Source: Pyrrhosoma nymphula | Lineage: Eukaryota; Arthropoda; Insecta; Odonata; Coenagrionidae | Length of the DNA: 64,000 bases | Direction of reading: 5' to 3' | NCBI GenBank assembly: GCA_963573305.1 | Contig: OY754329.1 | Coordinates: forward strand, 130,869,422 to 130,933,421 | Shown here: one piece after another, positions 1 to 12,518 of the stretch | Position numbering within the stretch: position 1 is the stretch's first letter | How the letters are laid out: each line of letters opens with the position of its first letter | The notes under the pieces: generated by a model | The model's database searches: none | What the model was told of the DNA's origin: nothing | The model's input: the letters and a program-made list of their open reading frames with translations, nothing else | Position numbers and translations under genes: made by a program

Positions 1-2937
1 AAAATGATTTATCAAACACGATAGTTACATCAACTCTTCACTTGGTTAACGGTCGGTATAACTTTGGCATGGTACCTTGATAATGACGCATAGACCTTGA
101 AATCGATCAGGAATGAAGACCCAAAGTGGAATAGAACCCCGTGATATCATTTCACCATGCTCAACGTTCACTAAATGTTTGAATGATGATATATTATTGA
201 TCTTCGACACCAAAGATCAATAATAAGCCTAATCGATTACAAGGATTAAAATTTAAACAACACTTCAATAGCTGCTATCCTGATTGCGATCCCCCAAATT
301 TTAAGTTGATTTTTGATGTGGATAAATTATTTTACAAATTTTTCAAAGCATTGAAGGATGGTGAAAGAATCGTCACATCGAAATAAATTCAGAAACAATT
401 TGAAACAAAACCGCTAAAATCTCTTACATTTAGAAGATTACGTACCGGTCGTATTTACAACATGCGCCTAAGATGACACCTCAAGCTACACATTCCAAAC
501 TAGGCACTTAACCTTTATGGTTGACACTACATCAAAGTATATCATCTACAAGCAATGACTAACCATAACAGTATTTAATCATGGACATTAACGCACTCAA
601 GCATAATAAAACGAAAAGTGAAAGTATTAGGTATATACGTATGCGCACATGAAAATAAAAAGGCAAGTAAAATGACAGGAAAGTGAGCATCATTTAAGAT
701 GAAAAATATATCCGAAGGATTAAATAAGAATTTTAAGAAACTTATATTCTACCGACAAAAAATATGGACCAGGATGATCACGCAAACTGTAAAAGTTTTA
801 CTCCTATTCTCTTTATATGTCAAGGTAGCAAATTCTTTTAGGGGGTAAAAATCTTTTGCAAAGCAATACCTCTTAAACATTCGAGTGACATTCGACACAT
901 TTAACATAAAGATTTCAAAAAAAAATACAACAACGCAACTGAGTACGAAATCTATAGATCAGCAGCGATATCTTCCGTACATGGGTCATTAAATTTCTTT
1001 CTGATTCACCGAGCGGGCGTCCCGTTTTTCGCGAATTCTGCGCGCTGTTTCATGTCGATTTAATAGCCGCGATGTCTCGACGGGAGATATTTTGGGTCAG
1101 CAATCCCATTCGACTAATATCCCCCGAAGGCATGTGGGACCGCTTTCGGCTGGGGCAGTAATGAAGAGACGTGCGTCGCTGGCGCATCAGACATGGCGAA
1201 ATTTCTCGATTTTAGGAACTGGCAGGTTAGTCAGTTGCAATCATCAAGGAAGGAAATTGAATCCGGAAACAAAATCGTGACATTAGGAAAACGATTTCAA
1301 TTATGACTCAGCAACATGAGCAATTCCACGATTTCACCCAACCGAAATTTTGTGCAATTATAAGATTATAACCATGTCGGTAGTTTGATAATTTATATAC
1401 TTTTAAAAGTTCAAAAACAATCTGTTTCACAATGAACTACTATTCAATACCAACATACTATGTATCTATAACCAATATACTGCCATAAAGAATAATCTAG
1501 ACTAAATGGCAGGGCAATGTTAACATTCCGCGATTACAATCTCTACTTAATTACCTCAGGTTTGCCTAATTGCCTAAATTTTTAGGAACAAAAACCCGAA
1601 CTAGCTAGAATTTGAGGCCATTGCAATAACAAAGCTTTATTTTTTTCCTCACTTCCATATTATGACACGATGGAATTGAGGTGGATTCAGAGAAAAAATG
1701 AAGAACGTTGGTGTAAGCCGTGAACTGGAAGATAATACGGCGTACGAAATAAAGTTCGACAAATACCAAAATTTTGTGTCCTGCTGTGGGATAGAATTCC
1801 TAAAACAGGAACACTGCTGAACTATATAGCATTTCGCCAACCGATTATTAGTGGAATCAAACGTGCGACATCAAAACGAGTTTTTGAAACAAGTTGTTGG
1901 TCTAAGATTTCAAAATATAAATATTCTATCTCTGTTTATTTCACCACCCACCGATTGTTTCTTCTCCAAAAACCTATGCAGTCACGTGACTAGTGACGAC
2001 GCAGACGTTTAACCCGTTTATTCATAAACTAAATATTTACATGTTCTATCGTTGAAAACGAAGTTCTTACTGCGTTGTAGTTATTCGACTGTGATTTGGC
2101 TACCGCTGTACTTTTACCGTGGCTAAAAATGTGGCTGATGGTTTAATTCCCGGGAGAATTTATTTCGACTAAGACTCGAGAGATCTCATCCAAATTCAGT
2201 GGATACAGCACATAAGAACACTTACCAGATAGGTGCTGAATTAAACATAGGATCTATTTTGTATTTATCAGAGGAAGCGAAAGTAGATGCCGTCTCGATG
2301 GAGCAGATATATTCAGTATTTTATAAGAAGAAGCGACAGTCAACTTCAAGACGCTGGGATTTAATGCGCATTAGATTTCGCACCTGCCCGCGTCGTGACG
2401 AGCAGCAATTACTATAACGCTCGTTTGGTTCATATCTATAGGACCATTTACGTGCAAGCATGTGAATAAACCCGCGCTCGGAATGACCGTGTCTGGAAGA
2501 CGTTCGCCTCATTCGAAATGGATGCTTTTAGAAGGGTGCCGATGAAAAGATCCGAGAGAGGCGGAGGAAAGCACCTCCACCTGTCCCAAATGGCATAACA
2601 CCATCACTTCGGAATGAGACGGGTAGAGTAGCCTTAGATGTGAGTTTTCTCTCTCCATGTCTAATAAAAGGGAGAAAGCTGAGAGAAGATTCCCCAAGAG
2701 AAGTCACAAACTCAATTAATGCATCAAGGGCGGCCTTCTCTCTCTCTCTATCTCCTTTCTCATATTTGCCCCTAAATGCATTTTTTCTCCATGTCTAACA
2801 AATATGGAAGGACTTTCTGTGAAGAAACAGAATCCTTTGACCGATTTTGATTGATGTGAGTAAAATAAATATTAACAGCAATGGCGATGTTTGAAGACAA
2901 ACTACGAAGGAAATTCTCAACTAACTGGAGGCTTAAG
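1..2937. other. AT-rich stretch, no gene seen
   Basis: No open frame resembles a known protein and no repeat from elsewhere in the window was recognised. Two short patches (about 1000-1260 and 2290-2520) have more CG dinucleotides than their surroundings. A short CT-rich run lies near 2734-2750. Open frames here are 60-72 codons, as expected by chance. Confidence 0.6.
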
Positions 2938-3232
2938 TTTACATCTACATGCTACCCGACAAGCCGCGCCGTAGGGGTGTATGGTAGGGGGTGTTAGAAC
3001 ACGAGCCATGTAGAGGCGAGGGAATATGAAAATGGAAAAGGAGGTGGGAGAGGACAGGGGTTAATTGCATGTTAACGGTGCCGCTTATGTTTGTTTCAAG
3101 TTTTGTCTTTGTTGGGTGCCTTCCCATCCGCTCTAGTGCGCTGATCACTTCGCAACACAACAGCGCACCTGCCTTCCATTCGTTACAGACCCTGCGCGCT
3201 AGGTAGCGCACTTCAAAACGGATCGGGAGCAA
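2938..3232 (-). mobile_element. LINE A 3' end, 5'-truncated copy
   Basis: Read on the minus strand, this ends with the conserved 3' terminus of the LINE whose reverse transcriptase lies at 46623-47135. The order is CACCCCCTACC, a diverged hairpin region, CGGGTAGCATGTAGATGTA and then a short GTAGAT-type tail near 2940. Similarity to the 46.5-kb copy extends through the GTTCTAACACC segment up to about 3060; beyond that, to 3232, inclusion is a guess. The outer stem is weakened and the inner one is disrupted. No coding sequence of the element remains, so this is a dead, 5'-truncated insertion, the usual product of target-primed reverse transcription. Confidence 0.7.
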
Positions 3233-6200
3233 AGTTGATATGAGCTTAACAACCTAAGAAAATCGATAATTGCATCCGCGATTGTTGTCAAGTTTGTTGA
3301 TTTTCAGTAAAGGCGGCAAACGTGCGTATTTTAGGGTTTTTAATTACTCAGCGACAAAAAGCTTAACGTTTTTAAATATTTATTGAGAACGAATTCAACA
3401 AATTTACACAAAACATTCCGCCGCGACTGCTGTTTAACCACACAATGCTACCTACCGGCAGATTACAAAACATTTCGCCAGCCCACATCGTTCCATTCAA
3501 CGTTGTTCTTGTGCGCTGAAGTGCGCTAATTTGTTCCGATGTGCACTAACTTCAACACCTTGAATGGAAAGCCCCCTTTGTACCGAAGTAGTTAATAGTT
3601 CAGAAATGGAATCGGCATCTATTATTTATCACCAACGAAATAATTATTTCCAGTAATTTCTTAATTTCGGGACATAGGTAGTTATCTGCTGCCTTCCGAT
3701 GTATTTTTCATTAGGCTCAAATAATATGCTAAGTGAACCATAGAGTGCTAGGTGTGATCGTGATTTCAAGGAGAATCATGAAGATATCAGGCCCTCAAGT
3801 GTTACTCTGTTACATTTTCTAATTAGTTTTCCAATTGGAGCAATGAAAGAGTCCGGCCGCAAGAATGGACGGCAAGGGCATAACATCTAGAAGTTGCCAT
3901 GAATTATCCAAAAATTCCCACGGGAATTAAGAAGCCTGGGTATAGCCTAGAGATATGCGCATTGCTTCAGCAAACGAAAGTTCCGTGATTTAGATTACCG
4001 GGCCACGTCCTTTTTTTTTACCGATGTGCTGTATTTGCGGTTTAAGTTGACGTCAGAGTTGATGTAGATCGTGAACCACCCATGACTCAAAATACTCCAC
4101 TATACTTCAGAGAATCACTCGCCAGTTTGACCTACAACTACACGCATCTCATCCTGGAAAGAGCCAACCCCATTTTAGCGCCCATCACATCAGTCGCTTT
4201 AAGGTCATGAGTACAGCGTGATAACTCCTCGAGGGGGTTGAGATCAAACATTAATGACCTTGGTATGGGCGCAATCACTTACTGGACTCTCGCAAATGCA
4301 CACTCTTTACTGCACATACGAACGACTGTGGGTCATCTTTTTACTTATGGAATGCAATTACTTTCCTCAAGATTCGCCGAACATCACACACACGCAAAAA
4401 GTTCAGCCTAAGGAAGTTTTCAGCGGCGTTTTAATTAAGGTTTAGCGGCTTACGGGCTTTCCCCTGCGTGAAATTTCCCATTGGTGACGATAGTTTCTTC
4501 AGCCATTCCTCTGATGACTTCAGGTCAGAAGCGACCTAATGTCTTCTAAACTAAAATCTCAATGAAAAATAAGTTTCTCTTTAAAAATTAAACAGTTCTC
4601 ATTGAACATTTTTACGCATTACATCAGAAACCTTTATTTACTCTAATGCCACAGTAAATAAGAATGCGTAAAACTATTTTCATTGAAGTGGTTGAGAACT
4701 TCGCAGCATAAAAAATAAAACAAATTAAAGAGACCAAAGGTGCATGAAATGTTCCTCAGAATGTAATCGTGATTTAAAAAAGCTTTAATTTTAACGAAAT
4801 CATGCTGTAAAAAATTTTCGCAAGTAACCCCACCATATTCATAAAAATCACTGCCTCATTTACTGTGACTCATTTGTGACTAATTCATCGTAACACTCTT
4901 ATGCATAAAATTCACGAAAAGCACACGTAACTCCAATGTGCAAACTGAATAAACATCATGAAAGCAATAATGATAGGAATTTAGTGTCTCAGAATGCTGT
5001 GGTCATCTTTCTCTGCAATAAAAATTGACCAGACTTTTCTTTCACGCACAAAATCTCAATTCGAGGCAACTCCGAGAAGATAGTTTCTCCGACTATGTAG
5101 ATTTCAAGGCCATGGTTTATAAGTTTTTTCCTTTTCAAGTAATTGAAGCAGCAAAACATTAAGTTTTGCAGGGTGGAACTTGATCACTCTTTCCGGGAGT
5201 TTTTAGATCGATTCAAGACATGTTTAATGCCAATCGTGATCGCCACTGACATAGGCCACTGACATAGGGACAGTCTACCACACAAGTATAACTAGTACTG
5301 TCTCACAAGTTAGCTATTACACAACTATGAAGCCCACAATTAAGTAAGTTGGAAACAACACAAGTCAATGGCAACAGTAAGTATAGATGAATAGTTTGAT
5401 ATGGGTAGGATTATTCGGTCAATACAAGAAGGAGAACGACAGTAGCCTACTTGACCAACGCGCCGATAAGTCCACAGTTTTATGTCCCATCCGACGAACG
5501 GAGTACTACATTTGAAGTACTCCACATAGCACTTAAGTAAGGATCAGTGAAAAACTCCAATCAAAACTACACCAAAACGAGGATTCGAATTCGGACCAAC
5601 GAGATGGGAAACTATTGGATACCAAATCAACCCGATCACCACATTCACACAGAAAAGAAAAAAAATATGATGAAAATATATCATGGAGTGAAAATGAACA
5701 AGCGATGGAGAACAAAAGATGCAGGTAAATCAGGTCAACTTTGCTGTCTACAATTTATCGATTCTCTTTTGATACTGATTTCTCTTCTAAACTCAAAAAG
5801 AGTGATCGAAAGACCTTGAAAAGATCACTAAAGAATGAACCTGCCCTGCTTACGAGCAAACTTTTACCTGAACATAAATAAAATCAACAAACTCCTTTTT
5901 TTTATTCAAAGCGATGGATTTGGTCTTCGTTTAGCCAGGAGAGTCCAAAAGCGTAGTGGAGTAGGACGACACATTTTACCTAAAACGCAACCTTCTGGCC
6001 GCCAGAGACACGACTTGCTCAACGTTATGGTAAAAACTACCGCGTAAGCAGTGATGTTTTCAAAGAAAGTAAACATACAACCCCAATTCCCGATGACAGT
6101 GAGACACATTCCCTTTTCAAGGCAGAGAGAGTTTGTTTACAGCCATCCACCCACGGGTTTAAAGCGAGAGAGACGAACGTCAAATGAAAGTCCCCGTCTG

Positions 6201-6875
6201 TAAAAATAACCTCCCCTCGCCGCAAAGCGACACACGCTGGTTCACATCGAAGGTCAGAAAACAAGTCATCTTTGCAGACGGGTGAAAATCTTGGGAGCTG
6301 GTCAGCCGAGATTGGAAAGAAAACAATCTTTCTCCATCGCAAAAAAAAGGAATGAGAAAACGTGGACAAGAACGGTGCGTAGGGTGGGAGGATGCTTACA
6401 ACTGCTGCAACAACTTATTCTCATAAGTAGGCCGCCGCTCCTTAAGCCTTTCATTCATTCCCCCCACCTCCTCCTTTCTCGTCCGGACCCCACACGGCCA
6501 ATGCGCCGGTCACTCGACCAATAAGGAACTTCATGCAACTTATCCCCCCTAAAGAGGTTGCCTTAAACGTATAGTAAGATCATGTGGAGCGAAGATCTGT
6601 TTTATGTATTTTACAGATCGTTACGATCATTTCATGAGTTTCACCAGCCTAATACAACAATTAAGATGGGAATCGATGCGTGCATTAGCTTAAAATTTAC
6701 AGTATTCATGTCGTAAACGGTTTATAGGTTTTTTAAAGCCTACAAGAATACATAAGAATTTGATGAAAGAAGAAAAATATATCGCATGCATAAATACCCA
6801 TCACGCCGTTCCCAAGTATAATTCTCCGTAATAGACCTGAAATGCTGACTAAGATTTAATAATGTCTTCCATATG
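3233..6875. other. No gene seen; small repeats only
   Basis: This is unique-looking AT-rich DNA. Local structure includes imperfect inverted repeats at 3491-3570 and 4600-4703, and a 13-bp unit (CCACTGACATAGG) present twice in tandem near 5243-5268. A more GC- and CG-rich patch spans about 5930-6520. The 110-codon minus frame at 6037-6369 matches nothing I recognise and lies in that patch, so it is probably a chance opening. Confidence 0.55.
3491..3570. repeat. Imperfect inverted repeat
   Basis: TTCCATTCAA at 3491-3500 is mirrored by TTGAATGGAA near 3560-3569. The inner sequence is partly complementary and carries repeated GTGCGCT-like words. The same word also occurs around 3134-3210. It may be a small foldback remnant; no family was recognised. 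Confidence 0.4.
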
Positions 6876-7035
6876 GTCCTATTCTCGCATACCTCTTTTT
6901 TCCTTATGCACTCGCCCTTTGCTTCATGCACGTCCTCCTGTTCTTCAATTATACAATATCTTAAGAGTCTCTTCAACCACATTCGCCCAAGACTTTCTCG
7001 ATTTACCTCACACCATTCACTTCTCTATCATATAT
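6876..7035 (-). mobile_element. Dispersed repeat D, copy 1
   Basis: This CT-rich segment aligns by eye with 14735-14905 and 59818-60000. The shared order is a CGCATACCTCTT-like start, TTGCTTCATGCA, a CTCCTGTTCTTC-like block and CTCTTCAACCACA. All three copies lie in the same orientation and have diverged strongly. Read on the minus strand they look like the end or 3' untranslated part of a retroposon, but no diagnostic protein motif is visible. The assignment to a mobile element rests on dispersion alone. Confidence 0.5.
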
Positions 7036-9084
7036 CTGCTTCCTGAAATTTTAACTGAATAAATGCTTTTTATTAAAACAATTCTTTAAACGTATAATAA
7101 GATGCATTATTGCCATATAAAACATTTTATTATCTCAATATTAAAAAAATGTTGAAATGAATAGCAATTAGCTTCTTTAAACTGATTGCAGAAATCTTCC
7201 AGAAATGCTTCGCAAACATTATTTTCTTTAACCTCCACCATCTCTCTGCCGAGCATGTCGGGAGAAATTAATCCGAGGGTCGAGATCTTTCAGTTTCTTA
7301 TTTTTTGAAATGAAGGCAACAGTTGTTTCCTCGGCACGAAAAATTTCGTACAATTCCTTCGCTAGCATGTCAATCAGTAAAGGAAGGTCAACTATATTTT
7401 TATTGTTTCAGAAATAATACAAAAATACAGATTCACATGTCAATAAACAGCGGAACAATACAATCGCGTATTTTTATTAAGAGCGCAAAAATACAACGCT
7501 TTCTATTTCTAGAAAACAATTCTATATAGATCGCATACGACATCAATACCAAGTTCTGACGATTTCTCATAAATAAGAGTTTACATCGCGTCGCCAGTAA
7601 TTTATTAGGAATCGGCCACGGTTTCAAAATGCAGGGATCACCAACAAGGTGTCCAAACCACAATAGGTTCAAATATTTTCACCAATTGACTCGAATCTGC
7701 ATGAATTTAAGTAATTTTCACCAAAAAGAACCTGATATTCTTTCTTTCAGCAATAAGTTTTGAAATAAAAAACTCAGGGAATCTCCCGAAGCCTACATTA
7801 GAAATCTCACGTCCTCGGTTTGGGGCAACTTAATAGCATGTGATGATATCCCTCCGACGAAATGCCGGCGACATAGAGAGGGGGGTCGGCGAGGACGAAA
7901 ACTCGTCCACTGACGGTAGGTAAAGGAAATAACGCATTTAGAAACGCATGTAAAAACTTGTTTCGGGATGGATGTTGCACGAAGAGGAGGGAAAAAGGAT
8001 AGAGACGAGGTGGTTGTTGAGGCTAGGTGGTTTTGAGTAGCGAGAGTTTTAACGCGGCGAGACAGGAAAAGGGGAGTGAAAAGAAAACATCAAGTTTGAT
8101 GTCTTCTCTCCTCGGGCCCGTCCCCAGCCAGGGAGAGAGAGGTTCACCATAACTGTCTTTGACCTCTCAACCCTTCATCTCCAGCCCAGCATCCCTCTCT
8201 CTCTTTCTCTCCTTGTATCATCACGTTTTGGCGAGGACTCAAGGCAACCGCAAGACGAGCTCTCTCCCTCACTACCGACCTTAGTGACGATACCAGAGGA
8301 AAGAAACTCACTTTTGACACTTTTACCACGCTATAATTATCTCAGAAACATCCCTAAGAGCGCGTTCCCCAGCGATTCTTTACCGCTTTCATGAGAAAGA
8401 TTCCTGATCGTCGACCTTGATTAATTCCAAACATCTCGCAAGGAGGGAGCAGCCAAGGGTACTTGAGGGGGAGTGTTGGAGAATCATCGCTGTAATTTCT
8501 TCAATGACCCACATTCTAATGTCTCGAGAATGATAAAACTTTCTTCTGCCTTGTTATTGTCTTCAAAATGTGAATCATAACCACACCGGGAAAAATTCCC
8601 ACGCGCTCACAGAACCTCGGCTTTCCATTTCGCATATATCACCTCGGGCGCTTTCCTGAGTAAATAAGAGAACACAATTCATCCACAAATTTTCAAGGCA
8701 AACAGAAAATCTGGTTAAACAACACATTAAAAGACTGTAGGTCGCATTATTACACAGAATACGGCTGTACACAGACTACCTGCAGTATATATAGATATGT
8801 GTAGAATGAATCGTCGAATAACAAACAGCGAAGAGCGTTTTACTCAAATAGCTGATATAATGCATGTGCATTGTCCATTGGGATTAAACAATTCCTGAAA
8901 TGCTTATTAATTTAAGATTTATTTTAATACAGTGAATAAAGAAATTCGGAAAAAAGTCTAAACCCTGGTTAACATTTTCAAGCCGATCTAAAAGAATGAC
9001 AACAAAATTAAGGGAAGCAAAAAAACTCTTTAGAAGATTACCCTGACTTTGGAAGTACCTATCACGATCGGTCAGCTATTAACT
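7036..9084. other. No gene seen; GC-rich patch near 7830-8330
   Basis: AT-rich DNA with short chance frames only. About 7830-8330 is richer in GC and shows strand asymmetry: purine-rich GGGAGAGAGAGG-like runs on plus around 8130, then CT-rich runs around 8190-8215. No promoter or exon signal could be argued from it. Confidence 0.5.
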
Positions 9085-9395
9085 CAAGCCAAAAACACAG
9101 ACTATAGCAAAAATATAAACGGACATTTTTGATCGTATAGTTGAGTCTAACGTTCCACTATATGGGCATCTTTCATCGTAGCAATAAAAGGTGATTTTAT
9201 AGCACTGCAGTTTCCACTAGGTATTTTATAGTTCATGGCCAAAGTTTCGTGGCAAAGCAACATCACCTGACGTGGTGATGCTGCTTTGAAACGAAACCAT
9301 GGTCGTGAACAACAAAATATCTCGTGGGAATTGCTGTGCTATAAACTCAACTATCATTTTTGAACGCTAAATTATAGCCGTAGTTTCGGCTCTTG
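9085..9395. repeat. Foldback element (imperfect long inverted repeat)
   Basis: The segment folds on itself around a centre near 9270. Next to the centre, GTTCATGGCCAAAGTTTCGT on the left is mirrored on the right by the complement of ACGAAACCATGGTCGTGAAC. Further out, GATTTTATAGCAC is matched by the complement of GTGCTATAAACTC, and AGTTGAG and CTATAGC-like words pair at the outer ends. The whole unit is about 310 bp. Such near-palindromic units are typical of foldback or MITE-type non-autonomous DNA transposons. No target duplication was seen. Confidence 0.65.
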
Positions 9396-9439
9396 TCTAG
9401 TGAAATTAGTTGTTTCTGGCTGAAATTTGTGAAAATTCA

Positions 9440-9635
9440 CTGTCACAAACAAATAAACTATTTATATTTTCCCTGATTAATTTAAAGCACGACCGGTTTC
9501 ACCATATAGGCAACATCTACAGGTCTGAACTGACGATGTCGCCTAAGTCAGACCTGATGAGATCGTCTAGGTGACAAAACCGGTCGAGCATATAACTAAT
9601 TAGTGAAAATATATATAGTTTATCTATTTGTGACC
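9440..9635. mobile_element. 196-bp foldback element with hammerhead-like core
   Basis: Outer arms of about 30 bp (GTCACAAACAAATAAACTAT on the left; its near-complement ends at 9634) enclose inner arms. The inner arms begin CGACCGG (9490-9496) and end CCGGTCG (9580-9586). Further inside, AGGTCTGA pairs with TCAGACCT, so nearly the whole unit is one long hairpin. The right half holds CTGATGA (9554-9560), then AAAAC (9576-9580) directly before CCGGTCG. This resembles a hammerhead core with one changed base in the GAAAC box. No coding capacity. Confidence 0.7.
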
Positions 9636-10414
9636 TTATGCCTTCCTAATATCGTAAATGTTCAAGAACCATCCCTGTATTTCCATTGGATATTCCTCAA
9701 TTATTGCTTTTCACGCTCTTTTTTTAACGCTATCTGCAATACTGCAATCTTGGCAGGAAAATGTTCACATGAAATAAATTTGATACATCAAAGTAATTAC
9801 ATGACGTTACAACGACATGAGTATTTCTCAAGGAAACCCATGAATGCATTTAGAGAAACCACGAAAGATCCTCCTTAATAAAGGTGATAAAATATATTTA
9901 TGGCTCATCTATTAGGGACGACCTGGATTTCGATAAAATGTGAGTGAATGCAGCGGGAACTTGAGTAGAGCGAAAAAAATTTCCAGGATGTTCTTTTTCC
10001 TTCGGAGAAATCCTTTCCGAAGATGAAATCGGAATCGATGGCTCCTTCAGTAGATGGAGCGCACACGCGGTGTGGAGGGGGTGGGGTTAAATCGGGCCCA
10101 TAGGCCCGAGAGGTGACGGGGAGGAGGGGGAGGTTCATCAAAGATCGTGAAAATAAGAAAAAGGAGACACGACTCCCGCTCTTGGGATGCAAAAAGTAGA
10201 ACGCCCAAGGCATCGCCCTCCCGCGAGAGCGGAGATGAACACTTCGCGATTCACGTTCAAAATTCGAAACCATGAGTTATAGAGAGAGCAAGCGAGGTCC
10301 ACGACGTTGGACATCCAGCCTCCGCTGACCCTTTCCGTCCGTGAAATAGGTAGGCGGCGTCTTGACTTGACCATTCTCTGTCTAATTTTTAAGGAATCTA
10401 CCGGCTAAGTTAGG
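9636..10414. other. No gene seen; GC-rich patch 10010-10375
   Basis: The first half is AT-rich and featureless. About 10010-10375 is GC- and CG-rich with purine-rich runs such as GAGGAGGGGGAGG. Two overlapping minus frames (122 and 78 codons) lie here, but their sequences look like GC-rich chance openings and match nothing I know. Confidence 0.5.
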
Positions 10415-11042
10415 TTTATTGTAGTTTGAGCAAGATGTTTCCCCAGTCATAATGGAGATCATGTTCGAATTTTATTTTTTTAATTTCATCTTCTTGTAAG
10501 AAGTAACAGAGAAGAAGAGAAGATGTAAGAAGAAAAATATCATGATATTAATGGTGCAAAAATGCATGAAAAAATGTTGTGTAAGACTAAAATTCTCAGT
10601 AATTAAATAAATATATCTACAGAAGACTCAAAATAGATTAATTCCAACTCTAACTAGATTATTTTACGTCTTAGAAATTAATTTTTCCACGCCGTATGTT
10701 GAAAACGCCTTCGCAACATAAGGTGTTTTTTGCGATTCTGTAAAAATTACTACGGTGAGTAAATTATTAATTTTTATAAATAGTTGAGAAAACATATAAA
10801 CAACACACAGTTAGTTTTTTGACGAAATCTTAATGTTAGAAATTCCTAATTTTTTCAATATTCTCCCTCTGGAGCGCACAGCCGTAATATATTCTAAGTA
10901 AAACAGATTTTTATCTTAGGAAAAGTTATTCGGCAAGGGGTTAATATTTTGATATCATTGAAAAAAAGAGTTTTTTTCTTTAAAATGAGGTCAAATTCAT
11001 CAAACTCTTGTTGAAGTGATATCTCACTCAAACTACCTTAAA
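10415..11042 (+). mobile_element. TTAA-ended non-autonomous element, copy 1
   Basis: This is the longest of four related copies, about 628 bp. The right end reads AAGTGATATCTCACTCAAAC followed by TACCTTAA, ending at 11042. The left end is its inverted partner, decayed to TTGTAGTTTGAGCAAGAT. A central block starting CACGCCGTATGTTGAAAACG near 10688 is shared with copies 2 and 3. The ends lie on TTAA or a near form of it. TTAA is the target of piggyBac-type elements, but the inner ends do not start CCC as classical piggyBac ends do, so superfamily is open. No transposase is encoded. Confidence 0.75.
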
Positions 11043-11064
11043 TGGACGAGGTTAAAAGCACTTA

Positions 11065-11571
11065 AGATTTTTACAGGAGCAGTCCCCCATGTCTATAAAT
11101 AATTTATTTCTTCATCTCAGCATACGTCCTACCTCTCTTCATCGCGTTCATGAATCCTATTCTCTTTCCTCCCCTTCCCTGCTTACCCAGTATCCTCCCC
11201 TCTCTCACGGACTTCAGAATCCCCTCGCCTCTCGTTACCTCTTCCAACAACCTTCTCTGCCTCCTCCTTATGTTCTCCAGCAGTTTCCTCTCCTCATTCA
11301 CCACACAAAGTACATTCTCGTTTGTATTTCTCCAGTCCAACGCAACTTCTTCCTCTTCCTCCACACCCATATCTCGAACGCCTGCAATCTATTTATGTTT
11401 CTGCACCATGAAACGCTATACTCCACATTAAAACTCTTCGCCATACTCTTCTTTACATCGTTACACAAGATTCCCGTCATCATCTCCCACCTATTGCTGA
11501 AAGCTTCTTTCGCTAGCGCTATCCTTCTATTGTCTTTTCTACTATACCCATTTTCCTCCAACGAGTACTAA
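11065..11571 (-). pseudogene. LINE C reverse transcriptase C-terminal fragment
   Basis: Two overlapping minus-strand frames (11298-11561 and 11104-11370), one base shift apart, read as the end of a non-LTR retrotransposon polymerase. In order they show RRIALAKEAFSNR, a stretch like SVSWCRNINRLQAFEIWVW, then CVVNEERKLLENIRRRQRR and EGRILGKQGRGGKRIGFM, ending EMKK. That AFE-W-W, NEER, IRRR, GRxxGKRGRGxKR series is the usual region after the polymerase domain in many arthropod LINEs. The fragment lacks the catalytic domain and has a frameshift. Its 3' end, near 11065, matches 30310-30452. The 160-codon plus-strand frame at 11089-11571 is only its antisense. Confidence 0.8.
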
Positions 11572-12148
11572 CCGTCAATAAAAAAATAGTATAGAGGTGA
11601 AGACGATACATCGAAATGACTACACACAGGGGGTATATATCAATCACTAACGATGATATCGTCCTTATCGAAGTGTGATCCACGAGATGAGGATGATAAT
11701 CACCATTTTAAAGTTTCGCTAGTTACCGCCCGTATCAAAGAGTCGATAATTATCATTAATTGCGAAACGTCCATATTTTCTAAGTAACAACGTTTATTGG
11801 TAATCTAAATATTGGTTACTTCATACTATTATTGTTGATTAGTTGTAAACGACAGTAAATAACGAAATTGATGGCAATTAACTTGCGAAATATTCGAATT
11901 TGAATAGTATGCGAAATTTCGCACCTTTGTGGACAAGCTGGTAACGCCGCAGATGGTAATTCCGCGGTTAGATCGTGGCATGCTAAACATTTTTCAACAG
12001 CGAGCACCTTGAGTGTTCAAAGCTGGGCTTTAACATCATGGACGGTGGCGCAGTGCGCACGAAACGACTGACACTTTCACTGTATGCCCAGTTGTCGGGA
12101 AGCATATCACTCCTTTAAAGACCACAAATATCCACTGGGGAGACAGAC
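11572..12148. other. No gene seen
   Basis: AT-rich DNA between a LINE fragment and a SINE. Only short chance frames are present. No repeat from elsewhere in the window was recognised here. Confidence 0.5.
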
Positions 12149-12430
12149 ACCTCGGTACTTAATGGGCTAAAGCGCTCATTGCGAGGGAACTGGGTTCGAG
12201 TCCCGGTCTGGGGCGATGAATTTTCCTCTCTGGAAGTTTGCACTCATGTGCACTAGCGGGTGACGCCGTAAAAGCTTATGCCACGGACAGATCTCGGCAT
12301 CATCAAATAATCCAACTTTGAGGTTAGATAGATTAAGTTTTCTTAACGGTATATGTTTTGAGGGAAGTCTGCACGGGTTTTCCAACCCGGTCACATACCC
12401 GATGACGATGGTGGAATCAGTTATCAAAAC
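12149..12430 (+). mobile_element. tRNA-derived SINE, copy 1
   Basis: The head resembles a tRNA: ACCTCGGTACTTAATGGGCT holds an A-box-like segment, and GGTTCGAGTCC (12193-12203) is a good B box flanked by complementary CTGGG/CCCGG. The 5' and 3' acceptor halves do not pair well, so this is not a functional tRNA. A tRNA-unrelated body follows, with AAGTTTGCACTCATGTGCAC; a similar order appears in the copy near 42.1 kb. The minus-strand frame here carries DRDSNPVPSQ, the usual result of translating a SINE B-box region. The 3' limit near 12430 is uncertain. Confidence 0.7.
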
Positions 12431-12518
12431 GTCGGCAGCTCAGTCTTATAGAGTCGCACTCGCTAGGAAATCGATTAACGGAATCAGTAGTTGAGAATCG
12501 AAAACGCGTCACGTTTTA

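Noticed and set aside
5575..5650. B-box-like GGATTCGAATTCGG
   Set aside because: The flanking bases do not form a T-arm and no A box or SINE body could be placed.
11089..11571. 160-codon plus-strand frame, second longest in the window
   Set aside because: It is the antisense of the LINE C reverse-transcriptase fragment, which shows the recognisable motifs on the minus strand.
12149..12222. Functional tRNA gene
   Set aside because: A and B boxes are present but the acceptor halves do not pair and no clear anticodon arm forms; better explained as a SINE head.
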